NCBI RefSeq assembly: GCF_900129935.1
Contig: NZ_FQXJ01000003.1
Location: 186,001 to 250,000, forward strand
Origin: Desulfosporosinus lacus DSM 15449
GTDB lineage: Bacteria; Bacillota; Desulfitobacteriia; Desulfitobacteriales; Desulfitobacteriaceae
Length of the DNA: 64,000 nt
Direction: 5' to 3'
Shown: positions 16,310 to 25,401 of the stretch, piece by piece
Layout of the letters: every line of letters starts with the position of its first letter
How positions within the stretch are numbered: position 1 is the first letter of the stretch
Program-made: the position numbers and the translations under genes
The notes under the pieces: generated by a model
What the model saw: the letters and a program-made list of their open reading frames with translations, nothing else
Databases searched by the model: none
Told to the model about the DNA's origin: nothing

Positions 16310-17719
16310 TTACTTTGCCACTATACTTGTCATCATTCCGCCATCCTCATGGTCAAGTATATGGCAGTGCAGCATCCACGTGCCTGGATTAGTCATGGTA
16401 AAGGCAATATCTACATACTCGCCAGCAGGGACATTAACAGTATCCTTCCAGGTTTCTCGCTCAGGTTTGCTACCGTTCAAAGAAACAATCTGAAAAGCGG
16501 TACCATGGATGTGAATCGGATGATCCATTTCTTCTGCGGTACTTACATCCTTGTTCCACAAACGAAGTTTAACAACTTCCCCCAACTTTACCGCTATTGG
16601 ATAAGTATCGGGATAGGACTTTCCGTTAATGGTCCAGCGCATCATGCTATCCATAGCGCCTGATTCAGTGGCTGGCATGGGCATAGACGTCATATCATGC
16701 CCACCCCCCAGGTTACTAGATTGCCCATTAGCCGCCATATCCATCACAGAGTTAAGGGTCAGCGTATAATCAGGGGTACGGTTATCTATCTCTGGTATAG
16801 CTATGGACTGAGGAGGAACAAAAGGTGATAGTACCGTTGAAACCTGACCTACCTGATAGTTAATAGGAATTTTAATTCCCAGTTCGCTGCGCTCACTTTC
16901 TATCAGATAACTTTTCTCTTCCTCCCCCACAGCTGCTACTTCGGCATCAATTCGTTCAGCGGGGGACAGGGTAATCGTATCTGTTTCATAAGGTTCTGCC
17001 AAGGGATGACCGTCGGTGTGAGTGACACGGAATTTATGTCCGCTAATTTTGATGGTATGGACAGCTGCTGTAGAGGCATTGATAAAGCGCAATTTATGCA
17101 ATTCCCCTTTGCGCAGTACAAGTGGCTCAATCGCCGAGTCCGTTTTTCCATTCACTGTCTCAACATTACCGAATCTCTCCATATCCCCTCTAGCGGTGCC
17201 TTGTAAGCGGTTACCCTTGGCATCTAGATACCAGTCATCCAAAACGAGCACATGATCACCACTATACAAGTCATCCTCGGGAGCTTTAATAATAAATGGG
17301 GCATACAAACCATTATCAACTTGGTCTAGTACCGGGCGGTAGTGAGAATGATACCAGTATGTTCCAGAATCATTGACCTTGAACGAATAAGTAAAGCGCT
17401 TGCCTGGCTCTATGGTCTTTCCTGGCCCATCCTGATCATTGGGAACCACGAGACCATGCCAGTGGATATTTGTTGAAGTAGGCAGATTGTTAATACCGGA
17501 GATGCGAACAGTATCGCCTTTCTTCACTACTATCGGCATACCGGGAACAGTGCCACCATAACTCCAAACGTTTGTTGTCAATCCTGCCCGTATTTCCCAC
17601 GCAGTTTCCTTGATATCTAAGTTAAATTCCGTTGCTTTTACCTGTGGAGTAGAAAAGAAGTAGTATGCCCCACCTAAAACTGTCAATGCAAACGCAATTA
17701 TAATGACTTTCTTTTTCAT
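16310..17719 (-). CDS. Multicopper oxidase (CueO/laccase-like, exported)
   Basis: 469 residues, ATG 17719. The N-terminus MKKKVIIIAFALTVLGGAYY is a signal peptide or anchor. All four copper-binding blocks are present: HWHG (86-89), WYHSH (122-126), HPIHIHG (400-406) and HCHILDHEDGGM (451-462), the last with the type 1 Cys, His and axial Met. Between domains lies a Met-rich loop (GGHDMTSMPMPATESGAM, near 340-357), as in Cu(I)-oxidising members such as CueO. It probably oxidises Cu(I) outside the membrane; the need for oxygen is notable in an expected anaerobe. It has a TTCAYA promoter and shares a terminator with the DUF1540 gene. Confidence 0.9.
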   Translation of the reverse strand: MKKKVIIIAFALTVLGGAYYFFSTPQVKATEFNLDIKETAWEIRAGLTTNVWSYGGTVPGMPIVVKKGDTVRISGINNLPTSTNIHWHGLVVPNDQDGPGKTIEPGKRFTYSFKVNDSGTYWYHSHYRPVLDQVDNGLYAPFIIKAPEDDLYSGDHVLVLDDWYLDAKGNRLQGTARGDMERFGNVETVNGKTDSAIEPLVLRKGELHKLRFINASTAAVHTIKISGHKFRVTHTDGHPLAEPYETDTITLSPAERIDAEVAAVGEEEKSYLIESERSELGIKIPINYQVGQVSTVLSPFVPPQSIAIPEIDNRTPDYTLTLNSVMDMAANGQSSNLGGGHDMTSMPMPATESGAMDSMMRWTINGKSYPDTYPIAVKLGEVVKLRLWNKDVSTAEEMDHPIHIHGTAFQIVSLNGSKPERETWKDTVNVPAGEYVDIAFTMTNPGTWMLHCHILDHEDGGMMTSIVAK

Positions 17720-17792
17720 TCTTGTCGCCTCTTCATTCTCTTTTTTGTAGGTAGATAATATCTATTGTTTCAATTAGAGATATTAATATTAC

Positions 17793-17848
17793 ATACTACA
17801 ATAACAATGTGAATAACTAATGAAGATCGAGCTTAACCTGGTTGTGAA
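17793..17848 (-). promoter_or_regulatory. TTCAYA promoter, site 3 (multicopper oxidase)
   Basis: On the minus strand, repeats start at 17824 (TTCATT) and 17813 (TTCACA), 11 bp apart, with another TTCACA at 17848 out of phase. TAGTAT lies at 17798 to 17793, 15 bases after the last repeat start. Confidence 0.65.
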
Positions 17849-18010
17849 AAACTAAGTTAACTTTGGTTAAGTAAGAAGAGAACAGGCAGCATTTAAATGC
17901 AGTCTGTTCTCGTTATATTTCGCTCCCAAATCATTTTGAGTATCGGCAGATAATGCGACTTCAAGTTCCTCCCGTATCCATACTAACGAAAATGTCTGCC
18001 TTTCCGATTT

Positions 18011-18064
18011 TTCATAAGTTATTCATAGGTGATTCATAACTTAGTCATATTCGCTTGTTACAAT
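18011..18064 (+). promoter_or_regulatory. TTCAYA promoter, site 4 (four repeats)
   Basis: Repeats start at 18011, 18022 and 18033 (all TTCATA) and 18044 (GTCATA), exactly 11 bp apart. TACAAT at 18059-18064 is a near-consensus -10, 15 bases after the last start. There is no -35 hexamer, as expected for an activator-dependent promoter. Confidence 0.75.
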
Positions 18065-18117
18065 AAACCGGTAGAAGCTAGTCAAAGCTAAGAGTGACAA
18101 GGAGGAAATAATAGAAG

Positions 18118-18186
18118 ATGCTAACTCAATGTACCATCGCCAAGGTGACAAATCTTAACATACTAAGGAGGAACACATATGAATGA
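18118..18186 (+). CDS. Possible 22-residue leader peptide
   Basis: ATG 18118 follows AAGGAGGAAATAATAGAAG. The frame (MLTQCTIAKVTNLNILRR, then NTYE) stops at TGA 18184-18186, overlapping the start of the next gene (ATGAATGA), so translation could be coupled. It contains the next gene's AAGGAGG. Short and unconserved by eye; it may just be the leader of the next mRNA. Confidence 0.35.
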   Translation: MLTQCTIAKVTNLNILRRNTYE

Positions 18187-18571
18187 GTGCGAAGCGGTTC
18201 AGGACAGAAAAAAGGATAAAGGTATCATTAAAGCCATAGGTTCAGTTTCTTTTGCAATTGTTGCTTCTTCCCACCATTGGGTTCATACTCTTTTAATCGC
18301 ATTGGGTCTAACTACTCTAAGCTCAAGTCTATTATCGCTATCTCCGCCAGTAAAGATTATCTTCTTAGTGGTTTCTCTTGTGTTTTCAGCGTGGTTTATT
18401 CGTGTTGCTAAACGTAAATGGAGTTATGACCGTCCTGCTGCATGGGTTTATCTTATATCTTCAGTTATCTCAATTGTCTTGGTAATGACAGCCTTGCCAC
18501 AAGCGATCTCAGACGTTTTCCCACCGTCTCAGCAACAGCAAGAGCAAGGGAAAGATATCCACGGGCATTAA
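18179..18571 (+). CDS. Small integral membrane protein with His/Gln tail
   Basis: 130 residues, ATG 18179 after AAGGAGG. Three membrane helices: about 21-47 (with ASSHHWVHTLLIALGL), 58-75 (KIIFLVVSLVFSAWF) and 88-108 (WVYLISSVISIVLVM). The end is QQQQEQGKDIHGH. A His pair at the start of the first helix and terminal His could bind metal; MerT-like mercury or copper carriers have the same size, but their Cys pair is absent. It lies between the oxidase and csoR, under a strong TTCAYA promoter. Function unknown. Confidence 0.6.
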   Translation: MNECEAVQDRKKDKGIIKAIGSVSFAIVASSHHWVHTLLIALGLTTLSSSLLSLSPPVKIIFLVVSLVFSAWFIRVAKRKWSYDRPAAWVYLISSVISIVLVMTALPQAISDVFPPSQQQQEQGKDIHGH

Positions 18572-18684
18572 TGTGTTTTGAAAGATTATAAGTGTTTCAA
18601 TAATACTGGGTAATTGGAAAAAGGGTCGTGTCTCCGCTGGGAGTTACAGCCCTTTAAAATAATTACAACTTTTCTAATAAGAAA

Positions 18685-18727
18685 TTCACAAGTTATTCAT
18701 AAGTTTATCGTATCATTGAGTCACACT
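18685..18727 (+). promoter_or_regulatory. TTCAYA promoter, site 5 (distal to csoR-copA)
   Basis: Repeats start at 18685 (TTCACA), 18696 (TTCATA) and 18707 (ATCGTA, weak). CACACT at 18722-18727 is in the -10 position but is a poor hexamer. It lies upstream of the CsoR-controlled promoter. Confidence 0.5.
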
Positions 18728-18779
18728 AAGTACAGGATCAATTTTATCAGTATACCCATTGTGGTTGCTTTTTTTAAAC

Positions 18780-18808
18780 TTCAACATATAGGGTAGCCCC
18801 CTATACTA
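18780..18808 (+). promoter_or_regulatory. csoR-copA promoter with CsoR operator
   Basis: TATAGGG-TAGCC-CCCTATA (18787-18805) is a 7-bp inverted repeat of the G/C-tract type bound by CsoR. It sits between a possible -35 TTCAAC (18780-18785) and -10 TATACT (18803-18808), spacing 17. Bound apo-CsoR would block polymerase; Cu(I) would release it. Confidence 0.75.
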
Positions 18809-18856
18809 TAGTTGAAATGGTGGTGAATCAATGAACGGACTGGTTAAAAAGATTTC

Positions 18857-19165
18857 TTGTTGCCAAGATATGACGGAAAAGACAGTAAACTCAGGAGTCA
18901 TCATGACGAAAAGACGATCCAGCAGCTCATCGTACGGATGAACCGGATCGAGGGTCAAATTCGGGGCATTAAAGGAATGATTGAGCGCCGAGATTATTGT
19001 GATGACGTCTTAAATCAAATCTCCTCAGCTCAGGCTGCCCTTGACGGGGTATCGAAGTTACTTTTGGAAAAGCACATGAAATCATGCGTGAGAGAACGTT
19101 TAGAAACTGGAGACACGGAGGTAGTAGACGAAGTACTAAAAACAGTGTTTCGCATGATGAGATAA
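18857..19165 (+). CDS. csoR: CsoR copper-sensing repressor
   Basis: 102 residues if it starts at TTG 18857 (TTG 18860 also fits); an ATG at 18831 is in another frame and stops early, so the true start is uncertain. The core is typical CsoR: DEKTIQQLIVRMNRIEGQIR, GIKGMIERRDYCDDVLNQI, then LEKHMKSCV. The Cys in RDYCDD and the His and Cys in KHMKSC are the C-H-C set that binds Cu(I). Apo-CsoR binds the operator just upstream and copper releases it. copA follows 65 bases later on the same strand. Confidence 0.9.
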   Translation: MLPRYDGKDSKLRSHHDEKTIQQLIVRMNRIEGQIRGIKGMIERRDYCDDVLNQISSAQAALDGVSKLLLEKHMKSCVRERLETGDTEVVDEVLKTVFRMMR

Positions 19166-19229
19166 TCATCGGTCAATAATAAACAGCAAAAGGGTATCTG
19201 AAACAGATTGCTAGTTGGAGGGAAACGTT

Positions 19230-21809
19230 ATGAGTGAAACAACAAGAAGCGAACATTTGGCTCAGGTAAGTTTGCCGGTACAGGGTATGACTTGTGCCGC
19301 TTGTGTGGCAAAAGTGGAAAAAACCTTAAAAACCATGACCGGTGTGCAAGAAGTGCATGTGAATTTGCTTTCGGGTAAGGCGGCTGTGACTTATGAGAGT
19401 AATCAAATCGGAGTCCCCCAGATGGTTAAGATGATTCAAGACATCGGGTACGAGGTGCCGGAGGAGGAAGTCTTGCTCACGGTGCGCGGTATGAGTTGTG
19501 CGGCTTGTGTCGCTAAAGTCGAAAAGACTATCAAGGGGATGCCGGGAGTAACCTCTGTGGTCGTTAATTTACCGGCTGAGTCAGCCAAGATAAAGTTTTA
19601 CCCCGGAGCCGTGGATAAAACCCGGATCAAAAAAGAGATCCAAGCTATGGGTTATGAAGCTAGCGAGAAGGTAACAGGCCAGGAAGCGTTAGACCGAGAG
19701 AAAGAGGCGCGGCAAAAGGAACTTCGGTTCCAGACTCGCAATATGTGGATTGCTTGGCCATTAGCCAGTTTGGTGATGATTGGTATGTTCCGGGATATGT
19801 GGATTTTCCCTTATTTTGTGCCAGAGTTTCTGGGCAATGTTTATGTTCTTTGGGCAATGACTACACCGATCGCCTTTATTCCCGGTTGGCAGTTCTTTAA
19901 ACACAGTTGGAACGGTCTAAAACGTGGCGCCACGGATATGAACTTACTCTACGCAACAGGGATTGGGGCCTCTTATCTTATTGCCACCATCAATACCTTT
20001 TGGCCCGATGCTGGATTTGGCGGGCGGGGAGCTGCTTTTTTCGAGTCAGCCGCTTTGCTGACTGCATTCATCGTTTTAGGGCGCTATTTGGAAGCGCTCA
20101 CCCGGGGTAAAACTTCGGAGGCGATCCGCAATCTGATGAGCTTGCAGGCCAAAACAGCGCGGGTGATCCGCAATGGTGAAGAAGTAGAGATTGCCGTCGA
20201 TGAGGTGGAGATCGGGGATATTGTGTTTGTGCGGCCCGGGGAAAGCATACCGGTGGACGGCGAAGTTACCGACGGTTATTCAGTGGTTGATGAAGCGATG
20301 ATCACCGGGGAAAGCATGCCGGTGGAAAAGCGCGCCGGATCACAGGTCACTGGTGCTACCATAAATAAGACGGGTTCTTTTAAATTCAAGGCAACCAGAG
20401 TTGGTGGCGAAACCGCTCTGGCCCAAATCATCAAAATGGTGGAAGACGCCCAAGCTACCAAGGCCCCCATCCAAAAACTAGCGGATTTTGTAGCTGGTCA
20501 TTTCATTGCTGGGGTACATGTCCTCGCTTTGATAGTCTTCTTCTTCTGGTTCTTTATTGGTTACGATGCTTATTTCTTACCGACAAGCCAGTTTGTTTTC
20601 TCGCCCTATAGCTTAGCGGAAGTCGGTGTCTTTGGTTTCGCCCTGCTCTTGTCAGTGACGACCTTGATCATTTCTTGCCCCTGCGCTCTCGGTTTGGCTA
20701 CCCCCAGTGCAATAATGGCCGGTACGGGTAAGGGGGCGGAGAACGGTATTTTATTCAAAGGGGCCGATGCAGTAGAATCCAGCAGCAAGCTGAATGCGGT
20801 TATTTTCGATAAGACCGGGACGCTAACCAAAGGGGAACCTGCTGTGACTGACGTCTTTACGACAGCGGGCTTTGCCCAGGATGATGTGTTAAGGCTGGCA
20901 GCGATCACGGAAAAGCCATCTGAGCACCCATTAGGTGAAGCGATTGTACGCGGGGCCAAGGAAAAAGGATTGTCTGTTGGAGATACAGATGATTTTGAAG
21001 CGATACCGGGACATGGTGTGCGAGCAACTTATCAAGGACAGACAATCTTGATGGGAAACCGCCGATTGATGAAGCTGCAGAAGATCGATATTGGAAACTT
21101 GAACCAAAAAATGGAACAGTTCGAGGAAGAAGGCAAGACTGCTATGCTGATCGCTGTTGACGGTAAGGCTGCTGGGATCATCGCAGTGGCGGACATCCTC
21201 AAGGAAAATGCTAAAGAAGCCGTGGAACGCTTGCAGCAAATGGGTGTGCAAGTCGCGATGATTACCGGGGATAACCGTCGGACGGCAGAAGCCATCGCCC
21301 GGCAAGTGGGAATCACGACAGTGCTTGCAGAAGTGCTGCCCCAAGATAAGGCCGCCGAAGTAATCAAGCTTCAGGAGAAAGGTCTGAAAGTAGCCATGGT
21401 TGGGGATGGGATCAACGATGCTCCAGCCTTAGCTCAGGCCGACGTGGGAATTGCCATTGGTTCCGGTACAGACGTTGCCAAAGAAACAGGCGATATTATC
21501 CTCATCAAGAGTGATATCCGCGATGTAGTAGGAGCCATTGAAATCGGGAGAGCTACCATGCGCAAGATTAAACAAAACCTGGTCTGGGCTTTCGTTTACA
21601 ATATCACAGGGATCCCCTTAGCAGCGGGTATCCTGTATCCATTCACAGGGTTTTTAGTTAGCCCGGAACTTGCTTCCTTCTTTATGGCCATGAGTTCGGT
21701 ATCGGTAACGATGAACACACTCCTTTTAAAACGCTACCAACCATCGTTCCGTAAGGACCAGTTAAAAACCAGTGCGCACTCGGTACCCCAACCACAAACA
21801 GCACGCTAA
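19230..21809 (+). CDS. copA: Copper-exporting P1B-type ATPase CopA
   Basis: 859 residues from ATG 19230, ten bases after GGAGGG. Two N-terminal heavy-metal domains: [12 protein letters not shown] (C22, C25) and [12 protein letters not shown] (C90, C93). It then has eight expected membrane helices with the CPC site ([14 protein letters not shown], near residue 483), phosphorylation motif DKTGTLT (Asp near 527), the SEHPLG nucleotide-binding motif and the [10 protein letters not shown] hinge (near 723). CPC with these motifs is the P1B-1 type, which pumps Cu(I) out using ATP. Full length, and the two metal domains are close copies. Co-transcribed with csoR and the 72-residue protein. Confidence 0.95.
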   Translation: MSETTRSEHLAQVSLPVQGMTCAACVAKVEKTLKTMTGVQEVHVNLLSGKAAVTYESNQIGVPQMVKMIQDIGYEVPEEEVLLTVRGMSCAACVAKVEKTIKGMPGVTSVVVNLPAESAKIKFYPGAVDKTRIKKEIQAMGYEASEKVTGQEALDREKEARQKELRFQTRNMWIAWPLASLVMIGMFRDMWIFPYFVPEFLGNVYVLWAMTTPIAFIPGWQFFKHSWNGLKRGATDMNLLYATGIGASYLIATINTFWPDAGFGGRGAAFFESAALLTAFIVLGRYLEALTRGKTSEAIRNLMSLQAKTARVIRNGEEVEIAVDEVEIGDIVFVRPGESIPVDGEVTDGYSVVDEAMITGESMPVEKRAGSQVTGATINKTGSFKFKATRVGGETALAQIIKMVEDAQATKAPIQKLADFVAGHFIAGVHVLALIVFFFWFFIGYDAYFLPTSQFVFSPYSLAEVGVFGFALLLSVTTLIISCPCALGLATPSAIMAGTGKGAENGILFKGADAVESSSKLNAVIFDKTGTLTKGEPAVTDVFTTAGFAQDDVLRLAAITEKPSEHPLGEAIVRGAKEKGLSVGDTDDFEAIPGHGVRATYQGQTILMGNRRLMKLQKIDIGNLNQKMEQFEEEGKTAMLIAVDGKAAGIIAVADILKENAKEAVERLQQMGVQVAMITGDNRRTAEAIARQVGITTVLAEVLPQDKAAEVIKLQEKGLKVAMVGDGINDAPALAQADVGIAIGSGTDVAKETGDIILIKSDIRDVVGAIEIGRATMRKIKQNLVWAFVYNITGIPLAAGILYPFTGFLVSPELASFFMAMSSVSVTMNTLLLKRYQPSFRKDQLKTSAHSVPQPQTAR

Positions 21810-21824
21810 GGAGGAGGTTTTACT

Positions 21825-22043
21825 ATGAACGAGTTAGAAGCAAAAGCCGCTAGGAAGTCTTTCGTGGTTTATACTGCGCTTTCGCTGGCGATAACCCTTA
21901 TATTTCTGGTCATCACGTGGGTGAACGGAACTACCTATACTGCTGTGGCCAGAATTGGCGGCATGTTTTGGGTTTTCATCCTGAGTATGATTGTCTTTAT
22001 GCCGATCGTCATTCCGGTGATAAAGAAGAAGGTCATGGGATAA
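21825..22043 (+). CDS. Small two-helix membrane protein of the copA operon
   Basis: 72 residues, ATG 21825 with AAGGAGGAGG close upstream, 15 bases after copA. Two membrane helices, FVVYTALSLAITLIFLVI and MFWVFILSMIVFMPIVIP, with a short loop and a basic end IKKKVMG. No metal motif. Its position suggests a part in copper export or CopA stability; this is inference. Confidence 0.65.
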   Translation: MNELEAKAARKSFVVYTALSLAITLIFLVITWVNGTTYTAVARIGGMFWVFILSMIVFMPIVIPVIKKKVMG

Positions 22044-22194
22044 AGAATGTGGATGCTCAAGAAGTGACAGTGTTATTTATGACATCTATCCAGGTTTAAG
22101 TGGCAAAAACAGGTCATAGAACTGTCCAAATGATAGAGGAATAGTTAGTAAACTAACTTTGATTTTAAAACTGTTCTGAAGGAGGAAACGAGGT

Positions 22195-22974
22195 TTGCTG
22201 CAAACTTTATTCAGTGTTGGGGGATTTTCTCTTGGATCTTACGGTGTAGTGGTTGCCCTAGCGATATTAATTGGCTTAGGGGTAGCCTATCATTTGGCCT
22301 TTTCTGAAAAGGAATACCGCCAGCACCTTATCGACTTGGTTCTTTTTGCTGTAATCGGAGCCATTATAGGAGCCCGTGTTTGGCAAGTCCTTTTCTACGA
22401 GTGGGAGTACTATTCTCTCCATCTCGTCGAAAGCTTCATGATATGGCACGGAGGCATGGCTATTCAAGGAGGTTTGGTTGGCGCTTTCATAGTGGGATGG
22501 ATCTATACTCGTAAGTATAAGCTTGATTTTTGGAAAATGGCTGATATTGCCGCCCCAGGGATTATCTTGGGGCAAGGGCTGGGAAGAATTGCTTGCTTTC
22601 TTAATGGGGATGCCTATGGTAGTCCGACGAACCAAGGCTTTGGCCTAGTTTATCCCCCAGGTACTCCGGCTTATGAGGCTTATGGAAGCGAACCCTTATG
22701 GCCAGCAGAGATATGGGAAGGGCAATGGGACATGATTGTTTTTGCTCTGATCTTAATCCTTCCGCGTTGGCTCAAACTGCCGAAGGGTATCCTCTTTGTC
22801 AGCTATATTGTACTCTATTCACTGGGACGGTTTGGATTAGAATTTTTACGAGGGGATGGCGCACGTTATCTATTCAACTGGACTTCAGCACAATGGAGTA
22901 GTATGGGGATGATTGTTATAGCCCTTGTTTCTGCCGCTGTATTGACGTTGTCAACGAGGACTGCGAAAAACTAG
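22195..22974 (+). CDS. lgt: Prolipoprotein diacylglyceryl transferase (Lgt)
   Basis: 259 residues from TTG 22195, nine bases after GAAGGAGG. Seven hydrophobic segments. Lgt features: GAIIGARVWQVLFYEW, WHGGMAIQGGLVGAF (HxGGMAxxGG block) and GQGLGRIACFLNGDAYG, a variant of the Lgt signature in which the usual GNF is ACF. Lgt adds diacylglycerol to lipobox Cys residues of exported proteins. This is probably an accessory copy, since it sits among metal genes; the lipoprotein at 36691 would be a substrate. Loss of activity through the changed signature cannot be excluded. Confidence 0.8.
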   Translation: MLQTLFSVGGFSLGSYGVVVALAILIGLGVAYHLAFSEKEYRQHLIDLVLFAVIGAIIGARVWQVLFYEWEYYSLHLVESFMIWHGGMAIQGGLVGAFIVGWIYTRKYKLDFWKMADIAAPGIILGQGLGRIACFLNGDAYGSPTNQGFGLVYPPGTPAYEAYGSEPLWPAEIWEGQWDMIVFALILILPRWLKLPKGILFVSYIVLYSLGRFGLEFLRGDGARYLFNWTSAQWSSMGMIVIALVSAAVLTLSTRTAKN

Positions 22975-23011
22975 ATTAATGATATATAAAATTGAAGGAG
23001 GCTGAATCGTT

Positions 23012-23182
23012 ATGTTAGAGTTCTTAAACCAATATGGATGGTATTTTCTTATCTTCGGACTGATGTTCTTTATGCATCGACGAGGTGCGGGTGGGTGCTG
23101 CGGAGGACATCAACAGGATAAAAAGGATCAACAGGAAAAGCTGGGGACTAAAGATCCCATATCCTTTGAACAAAAGAAGTAA
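23012..23182 (+). CDS. Small membrane protein, DUF2933-like
   Basis: 56 residues, ATG 23012 after GAAGGAGG. One helix (QYGWYFLIFGLMFFMH), then RRGAGGCCGGHQQ and a charged tail. A helix ending in MH and followed by a Gly/Cys/His patch is like DUF2933 proteins that accompany metal-resistance genes. The CC pair and His could bind copper. It follows lgt by 37 bases. Confidence 0.6.
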   Translation: MLEFLNQYGWYFLIFGLMFFMHRRGAGGCCGGHQQDKKDQQEKLGTKDPISFEQKK

Positions 23183-23215
23183 TTCGAAAGGTAGCCTGCG
23201 AAAGGACGATGATCG

Positions 23216-23422
23216 ATGCTCATCTTGAAGGGGAAGAAGTCAAACGGCATTGTAGGAAAATACAAAAGTATCATTGATGCACGAAAGATCTTTTCCGACG
23301 CTCAAAGATATCTTACCCAGAATCAAGTGGAACAGGAGCTCATCCTGGTAGAGGGCGATCGTGTTGTAATGATATGTATGCTCAGAATGTTTAGTAACCA
23401 AGCCTCATTATCTCCTACCTAA
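23216..23422 (+). CDS. Hypothetical small cytosolic protein
   Basis: 68 residues, ATG 23216, AAAGGA upstream. No signal peptide, helix or motif; the text KYKSIIDARKIFSDAQRY is helical. It is the last gene of the run from csoR, followed by a weak hairpin at 23483-23515. No family recognised. Confidence 0.5.
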   Translation: MLILKGKKSNGIVGKYKSIIDARKIFSDAQRYLTQNQVEQELILVEGDRVVMICMLRMFSNQASLSPT

Positions 23423-23568
23423 CGAACTAAACACATCGTTTCTTTAATTAAGAATAACCGAAACTGTTAATGCGTGAATGGACAGAGGGATTCTGAATAT
23501 CAATCAGGGTCCCTTCGTCATGACTTCCTCCATGCCTTTTCATGCTTTTATTGAACCCGAGCGTAAAA

Positions 23569-23622
23569 TTCATAACAAATTCATAACTCATTCACAGCTT
23601 ATTCGAATTGATTAGATATACT
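23569..23622 (+). promoter_or_regulatory. TTCAYA promoter, site 6 (four repeats)
   Basis: Repeats start at 23569 (TTCATA), 23580 (TTCATA), 23591 (TTCACA) and 23602 (TTCGAA), exactly 11 bp apart. TATACT at 23617-23622 is 15 bases after the last start. It drives the Gly/Met repeat protein. Confidence 0.8.
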
Positions 23623-23681
23623 TTGAGACATGAAGTCAGAGTAGTTGTGAAAATATTCTTGGGTAAAATTAAGGAGGAAAT

Positions 23682-24755
23682 ATGATGAATAAGAAAAAAT
23701 GGATTGTTGGATTATCAATTGCAGGCGTGATGGCGCTTTCGGGTACGGCTTTCGCCCTAAACTCTGGGTCAGTAGCCGCCCAATCCGTCGGACAAACATT
23801 GGGTGTAGCAACTGTTGCTACAACTCAAAATCAAGGAACTGTCAATGATACCTTGGGAAGCAGCGAGGTAAATTCTAAAACACCGTCTTCTCCGACCAAT
23901 GAATCGAATACAGTTACTACTCCGGAGTCCAATGGCTACAGAGCAGGTTACGGTATGATGGGAGGACAGGGTGCTGCTGGAACTGGTGGAGGTTACGGTA
24001 TGATGGGTGGACAGGGTGCTGATGGAACCGGTGGAGGTTACGGTATGATGGGTGGCCTGGGTGCTAATGGAACCGGTGGAGGTTACGGTATGATGGGTGG
24101 ACAGGGTGTTGCTGGAACCGGTGGAGGCTATGGTGTGATGGGTGGACAGGGTGTTGCTGGAACCGGTGGAGGCTATGGCGTGATGGGTGGACAGGGTGTT
24201 GCTGGAACCGGTGGAGGCTATGGCATGATGGGCGGTGGTTATGATGCAAAAAGCTTAGGTATTGATCTAACAAACGGCGAAGTCACCACATCGGATCAAG
24301 TAGTAGCCATTACGAAGGCGTATACTCAAAAAACTAACCAGGATGTTGTCGTGGGCGAACTTCATGAATTTGCAAATGGATTTGAAGTAGAGCTCAAAGA
24401 GGGAGCGACAGGAGCTAAAGCCTATGAAGTGTTTGTTTACAAAAAGGGCGGACAGATCATAACTGAAATGGGTCCCAATATTATGTGGAACACCAAATAC
24501 GGACCTATGAATTGGGGAAACACTGGGACGGTTACGGTCAGTGAAGAACAGGCTGTGAAGAGCGCTCAAGAGTACGTAACTAAAATGGGTCAAGGATATT
24601 CAATCGGAAAACCGGAGCTAGCGCCTGGGTACTATGAGTTCATGGTTCAAAAAGACGGCAAGGATTACGCCGAACTTAACGTTAATGGATACACAGGCCA
24701 GGTTTGGCTTGAAAACTGGCAGGGACCCATTATTAAAACTATTGATGCAAAGTAA
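23682..24755 (+). CDS. Secreted Gly/Met repeat protein with PepSY-like domains
   Basis: 357 residues, ATG 23682 or 23685 after AAGGAGG. Signal peptide to about residue 26 (ending SGTAFAL). A Ser/Thr-rich linker is followed by about six 15-residue repeats of type GGGYGMMGGQGVAGT (residues 88-187), then a folded end with two PepSY-like parts (EVTTSDQVVAITKAYTQK; TVSEEQAVKSAQEYVTKMG) and YYEFMVQKDGKDYAELNVNG. PepSY modules are found in extracellular metal or protease-related proteins. Met pairs repeated in a flexible Gly chain could bind Cu(I). It has a full TTCAYA promoter. Function otherwise unknown. Confidence 0.65.
   Translation: MMNKKKWIVGLSIAGVMALSGTAFALNSGSVAAQSVGQTLGVATVATTQNQGTVNDTLGSSEVNSKTPSSPTNESNTVTTPESNGYRAGYGMMGGQGAAGTGGGYGMMGGQGADGTGGGYGMMGGLGANGTGGGYGMMGGQGVAGTGGGYGVMGGQGVAGTGGGYGVMGGQGVAGTGGGYGMMGGGYDAKSLGIDLTNGEVTTSDQVVAITKAYTQKTNQDVVVGELHEFANGFEVELKEGATGAKAYEVFVYKKGGQIITEMGPNIMWNTKYGPMNWGNTGTVTVSEEQAVKSAQEYVTKMGQGYSIGKPELAPGYYEFMVQKDGKDYAELNVNGYTGQVWLENWQGPIIKTIDAK
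23943..24240 (+). repeat. 45-bp in-frame tandem repeat
   Basis: About six and a half units of 45 bp encoding GGGYGMMGGQGxxGT. The last units are nearly identical at the DNA level, showing recent expansion; the number may vary between strains. Confidence 0.8.
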
Positions 24756-24780
24756 AAAGGGAATTAGCTAACGATAAACT

Positions 24781-24817
24781 AAAGGGCAGTGACTTCTTCA
24801 GGGAGAAACTGCCCTTT
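24781..24817 (+). terminator. Terminator after the repeat protein
   Basis: AAAGGGCAGT (24781-24790) pairs with ACTGCCCTTT (24808-24817). Confidence 0.75.
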
Positions 24818-25082
24818 GGCACGTTTATGCCGATTGAACACAAGGAATAAATGTATGGAGAGAGTACTGTTATTGTCTTATTCTAGTCTAAAATTGTTCA
24901 ATGTTATGGACACTAAGCCTTGGTATTAAGTATTATTGTTTATGTTTTACGCAAAGTTAACTGGGTTAATTATGTAACTGTGAATTTTCGCATCACTTGT
25001 AGGCAATGACGAAGATCCGCCGTTACTTTTCAATTTTGTAGGATAAAAAACCTCCCACAAATATAGGAGGAATGCTATAAAG

Positions 25083-25217
25083 TTGTTTAAAGGAAACCCT
25101 TGTCCCAACTGCCACGGCAAATGCCGAAAGCCTATATATAATTGATAGATAGGGACCGGAACATGTCAAGATTTAGTAGCTGAAAAGGCGAAAGGAATCC
25201 TTGCCTTGTTCTTATAA
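25083..25217 (+). pseudogene. Broken small CxxCxxxC protein
   Basis: From TTG 25083 the frame reads LFKGNPCPNCHGKCRKPIYN, two stops (25143-25148), then GTGTCQDLVAEKAKGILALF and a stop at 25215. The Cys pattern CPNCHGKC is zinc-finger-like. GGAGG at 25066-25070 is the ribosome site but pairs with CCTCC at 25051-25055. Either a 20-residue peptide is made or the gene is dead. The rest of the 560-base gap shows nothing. Confidence 0.4.
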
Positions 25218-25401
25218 TCACAAGTTTTGGGGAATTTACGATCAGTTTAGCTATTAAGTTAAATGGATACCTCATCAAGAAAAAAGGCAAACCTATAACT
25301 TATCGCAAAAAAATTTGTGACAAGTTATTATCACAGAGCTTTTGAAAAGTGAGGACGTGTGAGGGCACGTAATAACTAAAATGGAGGAGGGAAACACGAC
25401 A

